A stretch of DNA of 64,000 nt from Sorex araneus (taxonomy: Eukaryota > Chordata > Mammalia > Eulipotyphla > Soricidae), in the NCBI RefSeq assembly GCF_027595985.1, contig NC_073313.1, positions 99,249,552 through 99,313,551 on the forward strand, read 5' to 3'. Shown here in pieces: positions 1 to 11,507 of the stretch. How positions within the stretch are numbered: position 1 is the stretch's first letter; each line of letters starts with the position of its first letter. Position numbers and translations under genes: made by a program. Below the pieces are notes generated by a model, which saw nothing but the letters and a program-made list of their open reading frames with translations, did not search any database and was not told where the DNA came from.

Positions 1-74
1 ATTTCATTGCCTTTTTAGTCTGTACCCACCATTTCCCTCACCACCACCAATGCTGGATAAAAATAACAGGGTTC

Positions 75-582
75 CTTTTGTTCTTTTGAATGTGTGTCAG
101 TCTCTGTGGTGTGAGATCCTATCTCATTGTTTATATTTGCATATTCTTGAAGACTAGTGATGTGGAGCATTTTTTTTCATGTGCCTTTTGGCCATTTGTA
201 TTTATTTTTTGAGGAAACTTCTGTTCATTACTTCTCCCCATTTTTGATGGGGTTGGAGGTCTTTTTCTTGTACAATTCTACTAATGTCTTGTATATCCTG
301 GATATTAATCCCTTATCACATGGGTGTCGAGTAAATATTCTTTCCCATTCTGTGGGCTCTTTCTCAAATTCTCTTTCAAACAGTATTTTTGTCACTGTTT
401 CTTTTGAAGTGCAGAAGCTTGTTAGTTTGATGTAGTCCCATTTGTTTATATTTGCTTCCTCTTGCATGGTCAGTGCTGTTTCATCCTTAAAGATGCGTTT
501 AGCTTCAATGTCATGGAGGGTTCTGCCTACATTTTTCTCTGATATTGAGGAAAATGTCTGATATTGAGGTCTTTAATCCATT
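75..582 (-). mobile_element. L1 fragment, inverted 5' part of a twin-primed insertion
   Basis: Reads as the 3' third of L1 ORF2 on the minus strand; the same text occurs in minus orientation near 7090-7580. It is followed at once by L1 in plus orientation, and the two parts are nearly consecutive in L1, with only about 16 nt of consensus lost at the join. This is the hallmark of 5' inversion by twin priming. A 13-bp TSD (aataacagggttc) sits at 62-74, just outside this part, and again after the plus-strand poly(A) at 1431-1443. All frames are broken. Confidence 0.88.
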
Positions 583-1430
583 GGATGTGGGGGAAAAGGG
601 ACGTTCTTTCACTGATGGTGGGAATGCCGACTGGTCCAGCCTTTCTGGAAAACAATATGAACAGTCCTTCAAAAACTAGAAATTGAGCTTCCATATGACC
701 CTGCAATACCACTTCTAGGAATATATCCTGAGGATGCAAAAAAAAGCACAGTAGAAATGATCTGTACCTATATGTTCATTGCAGCACTGTTCACAATAGC
801 CCAAATCTGGAAACAACCCAAGTGCCCTAGAACAGATGACTGGTTAAAGAAACTTTGGGACATCTACACAATGGAATACTATGCGGCTGTTAGGAGAGAT
901 GAAGTAATGAAATTTGCTTATAGGTGAATAGACATGGAGAGTATCATGCTAAGTGAAATGAGTCAGAAAGAGAGGGACAGACATAGAAGTTCTACACTCA
1001 TTTGTGGAGTATAGCATAACATCACATGAGGCAGACACCCAAGGACAGGAGATACAAGGGCCAGGAGGATTGACCCATAGCTGGAAACCTGCTTCATGCG
1101 TGGAAGGGAGAAGGCAGATGGAATATAGAAGGGATCACTAAGAAAATGATGGCTGGAGGAATCAGTCAGGATGGGAGATGTGTACCGAAAGTAGACCAAA
1201 CATGATGACCTCTCAGTCTGTGTGTTGCAACCCATGATGGCTAGAAGTAGAGAGAGAGTATGGGGAATATTGTCTGCCATGGAGGCAGGGGGAGGGTTGA
1301 AAAGGGGGAGTATACTGGGGATATTGGTGGTGGGGAATGTGAACTGGTGGAGGGATGGGTGTTTGATCATTGTGTGATTGTAATCCAAACATGAAAGCTT
1401 GTAACTATCTCATGGTGTTTCAATAAAAAG
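583..1430 (+). mobile_element. L1 3' end, plus part of the same insertion
   Basis: Begins in the last part of ORF2 (ggatgtgggg...) and continues through the 3' UTR to a terminal CAATAAAAAG tail. The UTR contains the segment 'gggatgggtgtttgatcattgtg' in near-consensus form, shared by other L1 3' ends in the window. Directly followed by the right-hand copy of the 13-bp TSD at 1431-1443. The ORF2 tail is not open. Confidence 0.9.
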
Positions 1431-1814
1431 AATAACAGGGTTCTTGTTTAGGGTTTAAGGTCCTTTTAAAAACTGCAGATTTTCACCATGAGAAACAATT
1501 TTCTCTTCTCTCTCCATCTTTCTGAGTCAGCCTCCTGTTATGACACAGAAGGTTCAGATAGGTGAGTCAAAATGGCTAGCTCCTTTCAGCCAAGTCCTAT
1601 AGCCTTCCACTGGCCCTTCTCTCCAAACCCTATGTCTATATCTCAGGCTATCCCAGCATGGTGTGTGTTTTCTAGTAAATGAGTGAATTTAGCATTTCAA
1701 CCCAGATAAAGAGACTACAACGTCCAGCACACATGTTTCTTGGCTGTATGTTATGTACTAATAAAGTTAATCAAACTGGGGCTGGAGATAATAGACTTGG
1801 TCAGTGCAGTATTC

Positions 1815-1993
1815 TGTTTTTCTGGTTTTGGAGCCACACCTGGTGACGCTCAGGGCTTACTCCTGGCTTTGAACTCAGGAATCACTCCTGGCAGTGCTTG
1901 GGGAATTATTTGGCATGCAAAGGATCGAACCTGTTCTGGTAATGTGCATGATAAGTGCCCTACCTACAGCGCTATCTCTCCAACCACAAGGTT
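1815..1993 (-). mobile_element. tRNA-headed SINE (shrew type), diverged
   Basis: The minus strand carries the SINE layout: tRNA-like head with degenerate A and B boxes (right side), the 'cat/atggt' body, and the 'gagccaca' end on the left. About 25 percent diverged from young copies, so an old insertion. Confidence 0.8.
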
Positions 1994-2288
1994 GTAAGAA
2001 TATGAAACTGTTGCATTTTCGGGACAAGCAGATCTCAGGACAAGTAGATCTCAGATGCCAGGTACCAAGGGTAAACAGGGAAGCCTGGTTCTTCTCCCTC
2101 ATACCTTTCCTGGAGAAAACCACTTTCTGTCTTGCAAGTATTTGTGGGAGCACTGGATTACATAGAATCTTGCTTGCTGATGAAGTAATGGCTAACAGTC
2201 CTGAGTTTCTTTTTCTAGGCTAGAGAAAATGAGCGCGGGTCAAAATGTTTCATTTGTGGAGCCATTGTTGGTGCATGAGTCTTATACA

Positions 2289-2520
2289 TTAGAGATGAGA
2301 AGAAAGAAAAAGGAGGAGGAGGAGGAGGAGGAGGAGGAGGAGAAGAAGGAGGAGGAGGAGGAGGAGGAGGAAGAAGAAGAAGAAGGAGGAGGAGGAGGAG
2401 GAGGAAGAAAAGGAGGAGGAGGAGGAGGAAGAGGAGGAGGAGGAGGAAGAAGAGGAGAAGGAGGAAGAAGAGGAGGAGGAGGAGGAGGAGAAGAAGAAGG
2501 AGAAGGAGAAAAAGCAGAAG
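2289..2520 (+). repeat. Polypurine microsatellite (GGA/GAA)n
   Basis: About 230 bp of almost pure purine made of GGA, GAA and GGAGGA units, with no pyrimidine for long stretches. It opens Glu/Gly-rich and Ser/Phe-rich frames on the two strands; these are simple-sequence artefacts. Long mirror-symmetric purine tracts of this sort can form triplex (H-DNA) structures. Confidence 0.97.
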
Positions 2521-2989
2521 CAGAAGTTTTGAATGAATTTGCTCTGAATATGGTTATGAAAATCCTGGATTCTGTGAGATCTCATTTCACAGGTAATAAT
2601 CATCTTTGGGTACCTAAATATTTGTCTGATGACCTAATGACACAGAACTTGGCCCTTAATTATTTTACGTATTGTTTGCAGTAATGAAAAGGCCTGTCAG
2701 TTGGTTACAAAGAGTCACACACAGGGAATTCACCCAAGAAACTGGCTTTAATCATATTAATGTATGTAAGTGAGCACCCCACTCCAGCTTGGCACAGAAA
2801 GGTGAAAAACAATAATTTTATGGCTAGCTTGAAGTATTCCACTGGCCTTGCATGTGGCCAATGTCCAACATGGCATAGTATCCACTGAGTACCAGCAGAT
2901 ATCACTCCTGGGCACTGGAGAGTGTGTGAGTGTGGCCTACTAGCCCCAACCGCCCCCTGAAAAAAATCTGGAATCCATAAATTTTAGGA

Positions 2990-3150
2990 GGGTCTGGAGT
3001 TATAGTAAAGTTGGGAGGGCACTTCGCCTTGCATGCAGCTGTTCCAGTATGGTCCTGCACCCTATATTGCCCCCCAACCTTTGCCAGTAGTAATCCCTGT
3101 GGGCAGAGGTAAAACTAGTCCTGAGCACAGATACTGTAGCACAACAAACA
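2990..3150 (+). mobile_element. tRNA-headed SINE, old
   Basis: Starts with a degenerate head (gtctggagttatagtaaag), keeps 'ccttgcatgcagctg', and ends with 'ctgagcacag' followed by an A-rich stretch. Strongly diverged. Confidence 0.65.
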
Positions 3151-3618
3151 AATAAATCTCCAGAAATTTACTTTAGGAGATAAGATCAAAGACAACTAGA
3201 ACAGTTGTTGTCACTATCTTGATTTCAAGATCAATATAGGCTTTAGTTTTTGAAGCAGAAAAGCATACTTTGGTTTCCAGGAGCATGTGGCATTCTAACT
3301 TTCTGTTTCCATAGAAAAATCTCCTACAAGAAATTTTCCCATGCTAGTGCCCTCATCCATCACAGTATCCCAAACTTATTTGGCCTACTATACCATTCTC
3401 CCTTACTCTCCAAATCACTCAGCTGCAGTCACATCCCGCCCCACACCCCTGAAAACCGACCTTCTTAGAGAGCTGTAGTAAAAAGGGTTCAGGAACACTC
3501 GCCCCCCATTGTTCCAGCATCTTCCCTGGGGCAGCACTGTAGCCACTTTGGGAAATACTAGTCATAGGGGAGGCCTTGGTACTCGAAAGAAGGTGATGCC
3601 CCTTCAAAACAGGAGTTT

Positions 3619-3770
3619 TCAGGACCAGAGAGTTACTACAGCAGGTAGGGTACCTGCCTTGTATGTGGCTAACTAGGGTTTGATCTCAACACCACATAGT
3701 GTTCTCTGTACACCACTAGGAGTGATACATAGATCCTTGGTCTATGTGGTCCAAACCAAAGCAAAGCAAG
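3619..3770 (+). mobile_element. tRNA-headed SINE, old
   Basis: Recognisable head 'actacagcaggtagggtacctgccttg', B-box-like 'gggtttgatct', body with 'accactaggagtgat', and an A-rich end. Confidence 0.7.
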
Positions 3771-3772
3771 AG

Positions 3773-3860
3773 TTTTGGGCCAGGGACAAATCTCCGTGGT
3801 AGAGTGCTTGCATGTGTGAGAGCCTGGGTTCTATCTCCAATACTGACACACAAAAATGGA
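3773..3860 (+). mobile_element. tRNA-derived fragment of a different type
   Basis: Contains 'ctccgtggtagagtgcttgc' and 'cctgggttctatctcc', a tRNA A-box/B-box pair spaced as in tRNA-Ala or ID-like SINEs, and ends in 'acacacaaaaatgg'. It lacks the body of the common SINE here. It may be a small second tRNA-derived element or a tRNA pseudogene. Confidence 0.5.
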
Positions 3861-3889
3861 GTTTTCCATCATGAACCCTTTAAAAAATG

Positions 3890-4023
3890 GTTTCCAGACC
3901 ATACCTGGCTGTGCTCAGGAAACACTCCTGGCAATCTTGAGACCAGATGTAGTGCCAGGGATTGAACCCTCTAAGGTGCATTGAACGTATATGCTATCCC
4001 CTCTGTACTGTTTCTCAGCCCCA
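3890..4023 (-). mobile_element. tRNA-headed SINE, old
   Basis: Minus-strand copy: 'gaccatacctggctgtgctcagg' at the left end, 'gccagggattgaacc' (B box reversed) and 'tactgtttctcagcccc' (head reversed). Confidence 0.7.
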
Positions 4024-4201
4024 TGACTAATTTAGCAGTGTTCACATTAACAGAATATGTGGGTGGCTGAAAATGTCTGATCTCACTATGTTAGGATGTA
4101 TACTCACACTCAGATATACACACCCGTGTATTCATTTGCTCTCTACATGTAATCTGGCTCTCATATATTAGTATGGCTTACCCGGGATTCACCAAGAGCT
4201 C

Positions 4202-4372
4202 TTTGTTTGTTTTCTGGGGTCACACCCAGGAGTGCTCAATGCTTACTACTGGCTCTGCGCTCAGGAGTTAATCTGGTGGTGCTCCAGAGGTCATATGGAA
4301 TGCTGGAAATGAAACATGGGTCAGCCATATGCAAGGGAAGCACCTTACTGCTGTAACCTCGCAACACCCCCT
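4202..4372 (-). mobile_element. tRNA-headed SINE
   Basis: Minus strand; 'ggggtcacacccaggagtgctc' starts the copy, 'tcatatggaatgctgg' marks the body and 'gctgtaacctcgcaac' the decayed head. Confidence 0.75.
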
Positions 4373-4596
4373 CACATTTATTTATTTCTTTTTTTTTCAG
4401 ATAATGGGATGTCATATGGTTTAATGTGCCATAAGATAATGCTTATTAAATATTTATAAATACTAAATATATAGTATATACTAGTTAATAAGCTATGTAC
4501 TTGCATATCTTATTTCATTTAGTCTCCATGATCCTATAGATTAGGTTGTATTATAAACTGTAGTTTATAGGTAAGTAAAATGTATAAAGAAAATTC

Positions 4597-4771
4597 TTTT
4601 TTTTGTTTGCTTTTTGGGTCACACCCGGCGATGCTCAGGGGTTACTCCTGGCTCTGCACTCGGGAATTACTCCTGGTGGTGCTCAGGGGACCATATGGGA
4701 TGCTGGGAATCGAACCCAGGTCAGCTGCATGCAAGGCAAACGCTCTCCCCGCTGTGCTATTGCTCCAGCCC
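4597..4771 (-). mobile_element. Young tRNA-headed SINE with TSD
   Basis: Close to the family consensus on the minus strand, with intact B box (reversed ggaatcgaaccc) and head (gctgtgctattgctccagccc). Flanked by a 10-bp direct repeat aagaaaattc at 4587-4596 and 4772-4781. The poly(A) end appears as T(8) on the plus strand. Confidence 0.93.
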
Positions 4772-4797
4772 AAGAAAATTCATTTTTTATAATTAAA

Positions 4798-5225
4798 AAA
4801 TTTTTTTTATTGAATCACCATGTGGAAAGTTACAAGTCTTTCAGGCTTAAGTCTCAGTTACACAATGCTTGAACTCCCATCCCTTCACCAGTGCACATAT
4901 TCTACCACCAAGAACCACAGTAACCCCCCCACCCACACCTTCCAGTCCCCCACCCTGCCTGTGTAGCTGATAAATTTCACTTTACTTTCTCTTTACTTTG
5001 ATTACATTCAATATTTAAACAAAAAACTCACTATTATTGTTTGGAGTTCCCCCCCCCCCAAAGTCGGACCTGTTGGAAAGGAAGCATTTGATAATTTGTT
5101 TTCCATTGCTAAGAATGAAGAGATATAAGGTAATGTGGCCACAATAGCGGCCAAACCCCTCACATTTCTTCTTTGAACACTTACCCCATGAATCTGGGAT
5201 GAAAGGAGAATTATGTATCAAAATG
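4798..5225 (-). mobile_element. L1 3' end with type II 3' UTR
   Basis: A minus-strand L1 3' UTR truncated at its 5' end. From the poly(A) inward it holds the shared terminal stretch (4808-4920), a C-rich stretch, and a module reading (minus) 'gactttgggggg...aactccaaacaataatagtgag'. The same module is at 29.9-30.35 kb (twice), 41.77-42.07 kb and in part 30.97-31.06 kb. No reading frame. Confidence 0.8.
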
Positions 5226-5564
5226 TTTGAAAAAATATTCTTCTAGTGTCCCACATACTAGTGATGTGAAAGTTGAAAACTAGTTGCTAGATTAGGGCAG
5301 AAGCTGGGTGGGATGATTGACACGATGTATCTCTGTTGTTTTTTCAGGAAACTTAAAACCACATGACATTAATTCATATGTAGTAATCCCTTATCATTGC
5401 AGAACAGCTCTATTAAAGAATCTTTACACTTAGGTTTGCTGAGTGTAAATTTATGATTAAACTTAAGGAATAGTAGAGAATCAATTAATTTTGCCTCCCG
5501 CCACAAAGAGTTTTTTCCTGCTGCGAAGAAACAGGAATCAACTGCCAACTCAAAGTTTATTATT

Positions 5565-5672
5565 ATTGGGAGGTAAAGGGTTGTGGTCATACCTGGTGTT
5601 GTTCAGGGGACTGTATGTGGTGCCAGGAATAGAACTAGGGTTGGTCACATGCAAAATAAGACCTTTCATCCC
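5565..5672 (-). mobile_element. tRNA-headed SINE fragment
   Basis: Only the central body and B-box region survive ('catacctggtgttgttcagg', 'gccaggaatagaac'). Confidence 0.55.
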
Positions 5673-5709
5673 TGTTTGATACCTTTATACTTGCCATGCA
5701 TGCTTTATA

Positions 5710-5870
5710 TTTTGGTGTGTGTGGGGCTGCACCTGGAAGTGCTTAGGACTTATTCCTGGCTCTGCTCTCAGGCATCACTCCTGGTGGACTTAGGTGACCA
5801 TATGTGGTGCTAGGGATGGAATCCAGGCATGAGGCAAGTACCATACCCACTGTACTGTCATTCCAGCCCC
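5710..5870 (-). mobile_element. tRNA-headed SINE, old
   Basis: Minus-strand body 'ggctgcacctggaagtgctt', 'accatatgtggtgctaggg', and head 'tactgtcattccagcccc'. Confidence 0.75.
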
Positions 5871-6679
5871 GTAAGGCTTTAGTGAATTTATTTTATTTTA
5901 TTTTTAAAAAAATATTTAAAATTTTCTGTTTAATTGTATCATCATTTAAACAACCTTAGACAAAAGCCACGACTGTTGATACTATTCTAGAGTTGAAATT
6001 GATTAGATAACAAAAGCTCTAATATTGAAATCAATAATCAAAAAAGTATTTTTTATCTGAAAAATGTGATATCTCATCATGGGGTTGTTAAGTCCTTGTC
6101 TAAGAATTTACTAAGCTGTTTGCTGTTAGTTGAGCCTTCTGTGTTGTTGTTTTTGTTTGTTGAGTTTATTTATTTAAAATTAAAAAAAATTAATTAGTGA
6201 GTCACAGTGAGGGTACAGTTACAGATTCAAACATTTCGTGCTTGTTTTTCCCTCATGCAGTGTTCGAGAGCCCATCCCTCCACCAGTGTCCATTCTCCAC
6301 CATCAATGAACCCAGTATCCCTCCCACCCCCCAATCCCATCCCCCCCACCCCACCCCGCCTCTGTGGCAGGGCATTCCAATTTGTTCTCTCTCTCTCCTT
6401 TTGGGTGTTGTGGTCTGCAGTAGGTGTATTGAGCGGCCATCATGTTCGGTCACTAGTCCACTTTCAGGGTGCATTTCCCTTACCACGCGGGATCTCCAAT
6501 CACAATTTACTTGGTGTTCCCTTCTACATTTGGTATCACTTTTCCCCAGCGTATGAGGCCAACTTCAAGCTATGGAGTCAACCTCCTGGTATTATGTACT
6601 ACTATTCTTGGGTATTAGTCTCCCACTCTGTTATTTTATATTCCACAGATGAGTGCAATCTTTCTATGTCTGCCCCTCT

Positions 6680-8100
6680 CTAACTCATTTCACTTAGCAA
6701 GATACTTTCCATGTTGATCCACTTATATGCAAAGTTCATGACTTCATCTTTTCTAATAGCTGCATAGTATTCCATTTTATAGATGTACCAGAGTTTCTTT
6801 AACCAGTCATCTGTTCTTGGGCACTCGGGTTTTTTCCAGATTCTGGCTACTGTAAAGAGTGCTGCAATGAACATATAAGTGCAGATGTCATTTCGACTAT
6901 ACTTTTTTGTTTCTCCAGGGTATATTCCCAGAAGTGGTATTGCTGGATCAAATGGAAGCTCAATTTCTAATTTTTTGAGAAGCATCCATATTGTTTTCCA
7001 AAGGGGCTGGACCAGTCGGCATTCCCACCAGCAGTGCAGGAGGGTCCCTTTCTCCCCACATCCTCTCCAACAGCTCTTGCTTTTGTTCTTTTTGGATGTG
7101 TGCCATTCTCTGTGGTGTGAGGTGGTATCTTATGGTTGTTTTGATCTGCATCTCCCTGATGATTAGTGATGCAAAGCAATTTTTCATGTACCTTTTAGCC
7201 ATCCGTATCTCTTCCTTGGAAAAGTTTCTGTTCATTTCTTCGGCCTATTTTCTGATGGGGTTGGATGTTTTCTTCTTGTAGAGTTCAACCAGTGCTTTAT
7301 ATACCCTTGATATCAACCCTTTATCAGATGGGTATTAGGTGAATGTCCTTTCCCATTCTGTAGATTGCCTTTGTATTTTGGTCACTGTGTCTTTTGCAGT
7401 GCAGAAGCTTCTTAGTTTAATATAGTCCCATTTATTTATCTCTGTTTCTACTAGATTGCTTAGTTCCATGTCATCTTTGAAGATACTGTTAGCTTCAATA
7501 TCGTGAAGGGTTTTGCCGACCTTGTCTTCGATGTACCTTATGGATTTTGGTCTGATGTTGAGGTCTTTAATCCATTTTGATTTGATTTTTGTGCATGGTG
7601 TCAGGTCGAGGTCTAAGTCCATTCTATTGCATGTGGTTGTCAAGTTATGCCAGCACCATTAGTTGAAGAGGCTTTCCTTGCTCCACTTCACATTTCTTAT
7701 CCCCTTATCAAATATTAAGTGATCATACATTTGGGGTTGTGTGTAGGGATATTCCACTCTGTTCCATTGGTCTGCGGCTCTGCCTTTGTTCCAATACCAT
7801 GCTGTTTTAATTGTTACCGCTTTGTAGTTAAGTTTAAGGTTGGGGAGGGTGATGCCTCCCATCATCTTTTTCCCAATAATTATTTTAGCTATCCGTGGGC
7901 GTTTATTGTTCCATATGAATTTCAGGATTGCTTGATCCATTTCTTTGAATAATGTCATGGGTATCCTTATAGGGATTGTGTTAAATCTGTATAGTGCTTT
8001 GGGGAGTATTGCCATTTTTACAGTGTTGATTCGCCCTATCCATAAGCAGGGGATATGTTTCCATTTCCTCATGTCCTCTTTTATTTCATGGAGTAGCGTT
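6680..8100 (-). pseudogene. L1 ORF2 C-terminal region, broken
   Basis: Translated on the minus strand this matches the thumb and cysteine-rich C-terminal part of L1 ORF2p. Open stretches at 7659-8072 (contains '[18 protein letters not shown]' and '[12 protein letters not shown]', typical of ORF2p), 7335-7643 and 6680-6985 ('PLLGIYPGE', 'YAAIRKDE') lie in different frames, separated by stops and small indels. Not functional. Confidence 0.88.
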
Positions 8101-8111
8101 TTATAGTTTTC

Positions 8112-8996
8112 TTAGTAGAGGTCCTTTACTTCTTTAATCAAGCTGACTCCGAGGTATTTGATTTTCTGGGGCACGATTGTGAACGGGATTGCTTTTTTCA
8201 TGTCCCTTTCCTCTGTCTCATTGTTTGCATATAGGAAGGCCATGGTCTTTTGGGTATTGATTTTATAGCCTGCGACTTTACTGTACAGGACAATTGTTTC
8301 TAAGGGTTTCTTAGTAGCGGCTTTAGGCCTCTCTAGATATAGTATCGTATCGTCTGCGAATAGTGAGAGTTTGATTTCTTCCTTTCCTATCTGGATGCCC
8401 TTAGTATCTTTTTCTTGCCTAATGGCTATTGCTAGTACTTCCAGTACTATATTGAAGAGAAATGGTGAGATTGGGCATCCTTGTCTTGTCCCCAATCTTA
8501 GAGGAAATGCCCTTAGTTTTTCCCCATTGAGGATAATGCTTGCCGTAGGTTCGTGGTAGATGGCTTTGACTATCTTGAGGAAAGTTCCGTTAAAACCCAT
8601 TTTGGTGAGAGTTTTCATCATGAATGGATGTTTGATCTTGTCAAATACTTTCTCTGCATCTATTGATATGATCATATGGTTTTTCTCTTTACTTTTATTG
8701 ATATGATGGATTATGTTGGTTGATTTCCAAATGTTAAACCATCCTTGCATCCCCGGGATGAATTCCACTTGATCATGGTGTATGATCTTTTTGATGAGTT
8801 GTTGGATTCTATTTGCTAGTATTTTGTTGAGGATCTTCGCATCGGTGTTCATCAGGGATATTGGTCTATAGTTTTCTTTGTTAGTGGTGTCTTTGTTTGC
8901 TTTTGGTATTAGGGAGATATGTGCCTCATAAAAACTGATCGGGAGGGTTCCTGTCTTTTCAATTTCCTGGAAAAGCTTGAGGAGAACTGGCAACAA
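8112..8996 (-). pseudogene. L1 ORF2 reverse-transcriptase domain, open for 294 codons
   Basis: An uninterrupted minus-strand frame covering most of the L1 reverse transcriptase. Visible family motifs in order: '[19 protein letters not shown]' (RT1), '[13 protein letters not shown]' (motif A with its Asp), '[14 protein letters not shown]' (motif B), '[10 protein letters not shown]' (motif C, catalytic FADD) and 'KIKYLGVSL' (motif D). ORF2p nicks DNA and copies its own RNA at the nick. Here the endonuclease and the frame downstream are lost, so this is a remnant, though the catalytic residues survive. Confidence 0.92.
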
Positions 8997-9164
8997 GTCT
9001 TCTTTAAATGTTTGGAAGAATTCGCCAGTGAATCCATCTGGACCTGGGCTTTTGTTTTTGGGGAGACTTTTGATTACAGTTTCGATTTCCTTGATATTTA
9101 TGGGTTTATTGGCTTGATTTTAAAAGCATTTCTTGTTTGTTTTTCTTCTTCTGCAGACCAGAAG

Positions 9165-9884
9165 TGATGCCATTTCGAGAAAAGTAGCTGAGGAACTTCA
9201 TTCTTGAAAAACATGTTTCAATGGAATCAGTCCCCATGATGAGACATGTGTATGATCTTAGAAAACTTAGGTTATAGAGCTATATTTATAATCAGTATGT
9301 TAAGAATTAGATAAATGCATGTCAAATGACAGAAAATGTATTAAGCAATAAACTTGTGGCAGACAATTCATCTGTTTTTTGGTTTTTATCCATTCTCTTT
9401 TCATTTGGTGATGTCCATGGCATTATTAGTATAATTAGCAAGTTGTCATTCTCTTACAGATGGAGTCTGAGTCTAGAAAGCTGAGAATATTTACCGGTAA
9501 AACCACAAAAAGTTTGGTATCTGGATGCCTGGTTACCCAGCTAAGGCTGAGTGTTCAACCTAGACATGCCTATCTACTAACACAAGTGGAAATGACAGAA
9601 CAACAACAGCTCTATGGCTCATGATATAATCAGTCTTAAGGGGTTCCTAGTTCACATACCCCTTCCATTGGGAAGTGAAGCTCACTGCTCAATAGTCATT
9701 TCTGATCCTCTGACAATAGGCATGCTGCCCCCCCAACACAGTGCCAAAACCATGATGATGACAGGGCCACTTGGGGATAGGGACAAAGACACAAAAGTGG
9801 GGTTCTTGGTCACCCTTACTTATTTCTTGTCCTTTTTCCAGCCTCGCATTTGACTTAGGAGAGGGAGGGGATGAGGGTCAAAAC
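9165..9884. other. Unidentified unique sequence
   Basis: About 720 bp with no repeat or exon I recognise. A 79-codon plus-strand frame at 9614-9853 has no visible domain and no flanking splice signals of note. Confidence 0.5.
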
Positions 9885-10018
9885 TAGCAGGCCTCAGAGC
9901 TTACTCCTGTTTCTGAGCTCAGGGATCACTCCTGGAGTCTCTCAGGAGGCCATATGGGGTGCCAGAGATTGACCCTGGGTCTGACACATTCAACCACTCT
10001 TTTATCTCTTTGGCTCTC
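9885..10018 (-). mobile_element. tRNA-headed SINE, 3'-decayed
   Basis: 'gcttactcctgtttctgagctcagg', 'ggccatatggggtgccagagattga' and 'atctctttggctctc' mark body, B box and head on the minus strand. Confidence 0.7.
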
Positions 10019-10327
10019 AGATCTTCAGCCCTTTGTTCCTAATATTCCTAGTGAGGCTTTCTTGGCTGGATGTAGTTTTAAGATAAGAAAGACAAAGTTA
10101 CCTTACAGGTAATTACTTATAGGTACATCTATTTACTCAGACTACCATTGGAAGAGAACACAATACTAAAGATAACTGAAAAGACTCTTTTTGTGTTTTG
10201 TTTCTTTTTAACTATTACATCTGTTTAATAAATTGAAAAGGAGGCAAAAATCGTATAAAAGCAAGAAACAAATTGGTGGTGGTGGTGGTTATGTTAAAAA
10301 TGAGCTAATTCAACTTAAGTGAATGAA

Positions 10328-10330
<3 letters not shown>

Positions 10331-10379
<49 letters not shown>
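10331..10379. repeat. (TA)n microsatellite
   Basis: About 24 uninterrupted AT/TA units. Likely length-polymorphic and prone to cruciform extrusion. Confidence 0.98.
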
Positions 10380-10380
<1 letters not shown>

Positions 10381-10489
10381 CCCTCCTGTGTTTTTTATGG
10401 CTTAGGTATCTAAGCATAGTTTGAATCAGGAACTCTCATAAGCTGAAACCAAAATATGTATAGCCCTTTTAATTTTTTCCTCCTCTTTT

Positions 10490-10890
10490 TTTAAAATTTT
10501 TTTATTAGTTTATTTTTAATTAGAGAGTCATCGTGAGGGTACAGTTACAGATCCATACATCTTTGTGCTCATGTTTCCCCCATACAAAGTTCGATAACCC
10601 ATCCCTTCACCAGTGCCCATTCTCCACCACCAGTAAACCCAACATCCCTCCCCCCCTCCCCAGTCCCGTCTCCCCCCACCCCACCCTGCCACTATGGCAG
10701 GGAATTCCCTTTTGTTCTCTCTCTCTGATTAGGTGTTGTGGTTTGCAATAAAGGTGTTGAGTGGCCATTGTGTTCAGTCTCTAGTCTGTATTCGGCCCGT
10801 ATCACCCTTCCCCCACATGACCTCCAACCACATTTTACTTGGTGGTCCCTTCCCTGAGTTACCCAGAATGAGAGACCAGCCTCCAAGCCA
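10490..10890 (-). mobile_element. Short L1 3' end with perfect 16-bp TSD
   Basis: A type I L1 3' UTR (minus strand) only, about 400 bp. Flanked by tttttcctcctctttt at 10474-10489 and 10891-10906, an exact 16-bp duplication, so this is one complete, severely 5'-truncated insertion. Confidence 0.93.
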
Positions 10891-10999
10891 TTTTTCCTCC
10901 TCTTTTCCAAATAATATGCTATGAAAGCTCTTCCTTGGAAGATCTTTCCTGAATAAATCTGGATCAAATAACTGGTAATGTTCTAAAAGGATTTTCCTT

Positions 11000-11148
11000 T
11001 TCTGTTGTTCTTAGGCCACACCCTGCAGTGCTCAGGGATCCCTGAGGATCCCTGGGGGTAGGGGACGATATGGGGTGTTAGGGATGAAACCCAGGTCGGC
11101 TATGTGTAAGATAAGTGTCCTAACCACTGTACTATCTCTCAGGCCCCA
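11000..11148 (-). mobile_element. tRNA-headed SINE, old
   Basis: Minus strand 'aggccacaccctgcagtgctc', 'acgatatggggtgttaggg', 'tactatctctcaggcccc'. A local 12-bp duplication (ggatccctgagg) lies within the body. Confidence 0.75.
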
Positions 11149-11335
11149 ATGATTAATTTTCTTTCACTGAGTCAATAAGCATTTGATCTACTGCATGGAG
11201 GAAACAAAAGCAATTAAATGATAATCAACCAAATCTCATATAAAACTGATGCATGTTAAACTACCTTGCCCACTGAAAAGGTAACACACAACTCCTCCAC
11301 ACCCAGATTACATGTTCTAAGAGAAAAACACTTTT

Positions 11336-11507
11336 TTTTTCTTTTTAGGTCACACCCGGCGATGTAAGCCAGGGGTTACTCCTGGCTCTGCACTCAGGAA
11401 TTACTCCTGGCGGTGCTCAGCGGACCATATGGGATGCTGGGAATCGAACCCGGGTTGGCCGCCTGCAAAGCAAACGCCCTACCCTCTGTGCTATAGCTCC
11501 AGCCCAC
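11336..11507 (-). mobile_element. Young tRNA-headed SINE with TSD
   Basis: Near-consensus copy. Flanked by agagaaaaacactttt at 11320-11335 and 11508-11523 (16 bp, exact). Confidence 0.93.

Larger units (their letters stand above)
6170..9130 (-). mobile_element. 5'-truncated L1 (about 3 kb), type I 3' UTR
   Basis: Runs on the minus strand from an A/T-rich tail near 6170-6195 (plus-strand poly T/A) through a type I 3' UTR (about 6195-6670) into ORF2, and stops near 9130 inside the segment just before the RT domain. It has no endonuclease domain and no ORF1, so it was truncated during insertion. The ORF2 part is unusually open for this window, which points to a fairly recent insertion. Confidence 0.92.

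Noticed and set aside
2229..2684. 151-codon Glu/Gly-rich open frame
   Set aside because: Entirely a by-product of the purine microsatellite; both strands are open there.
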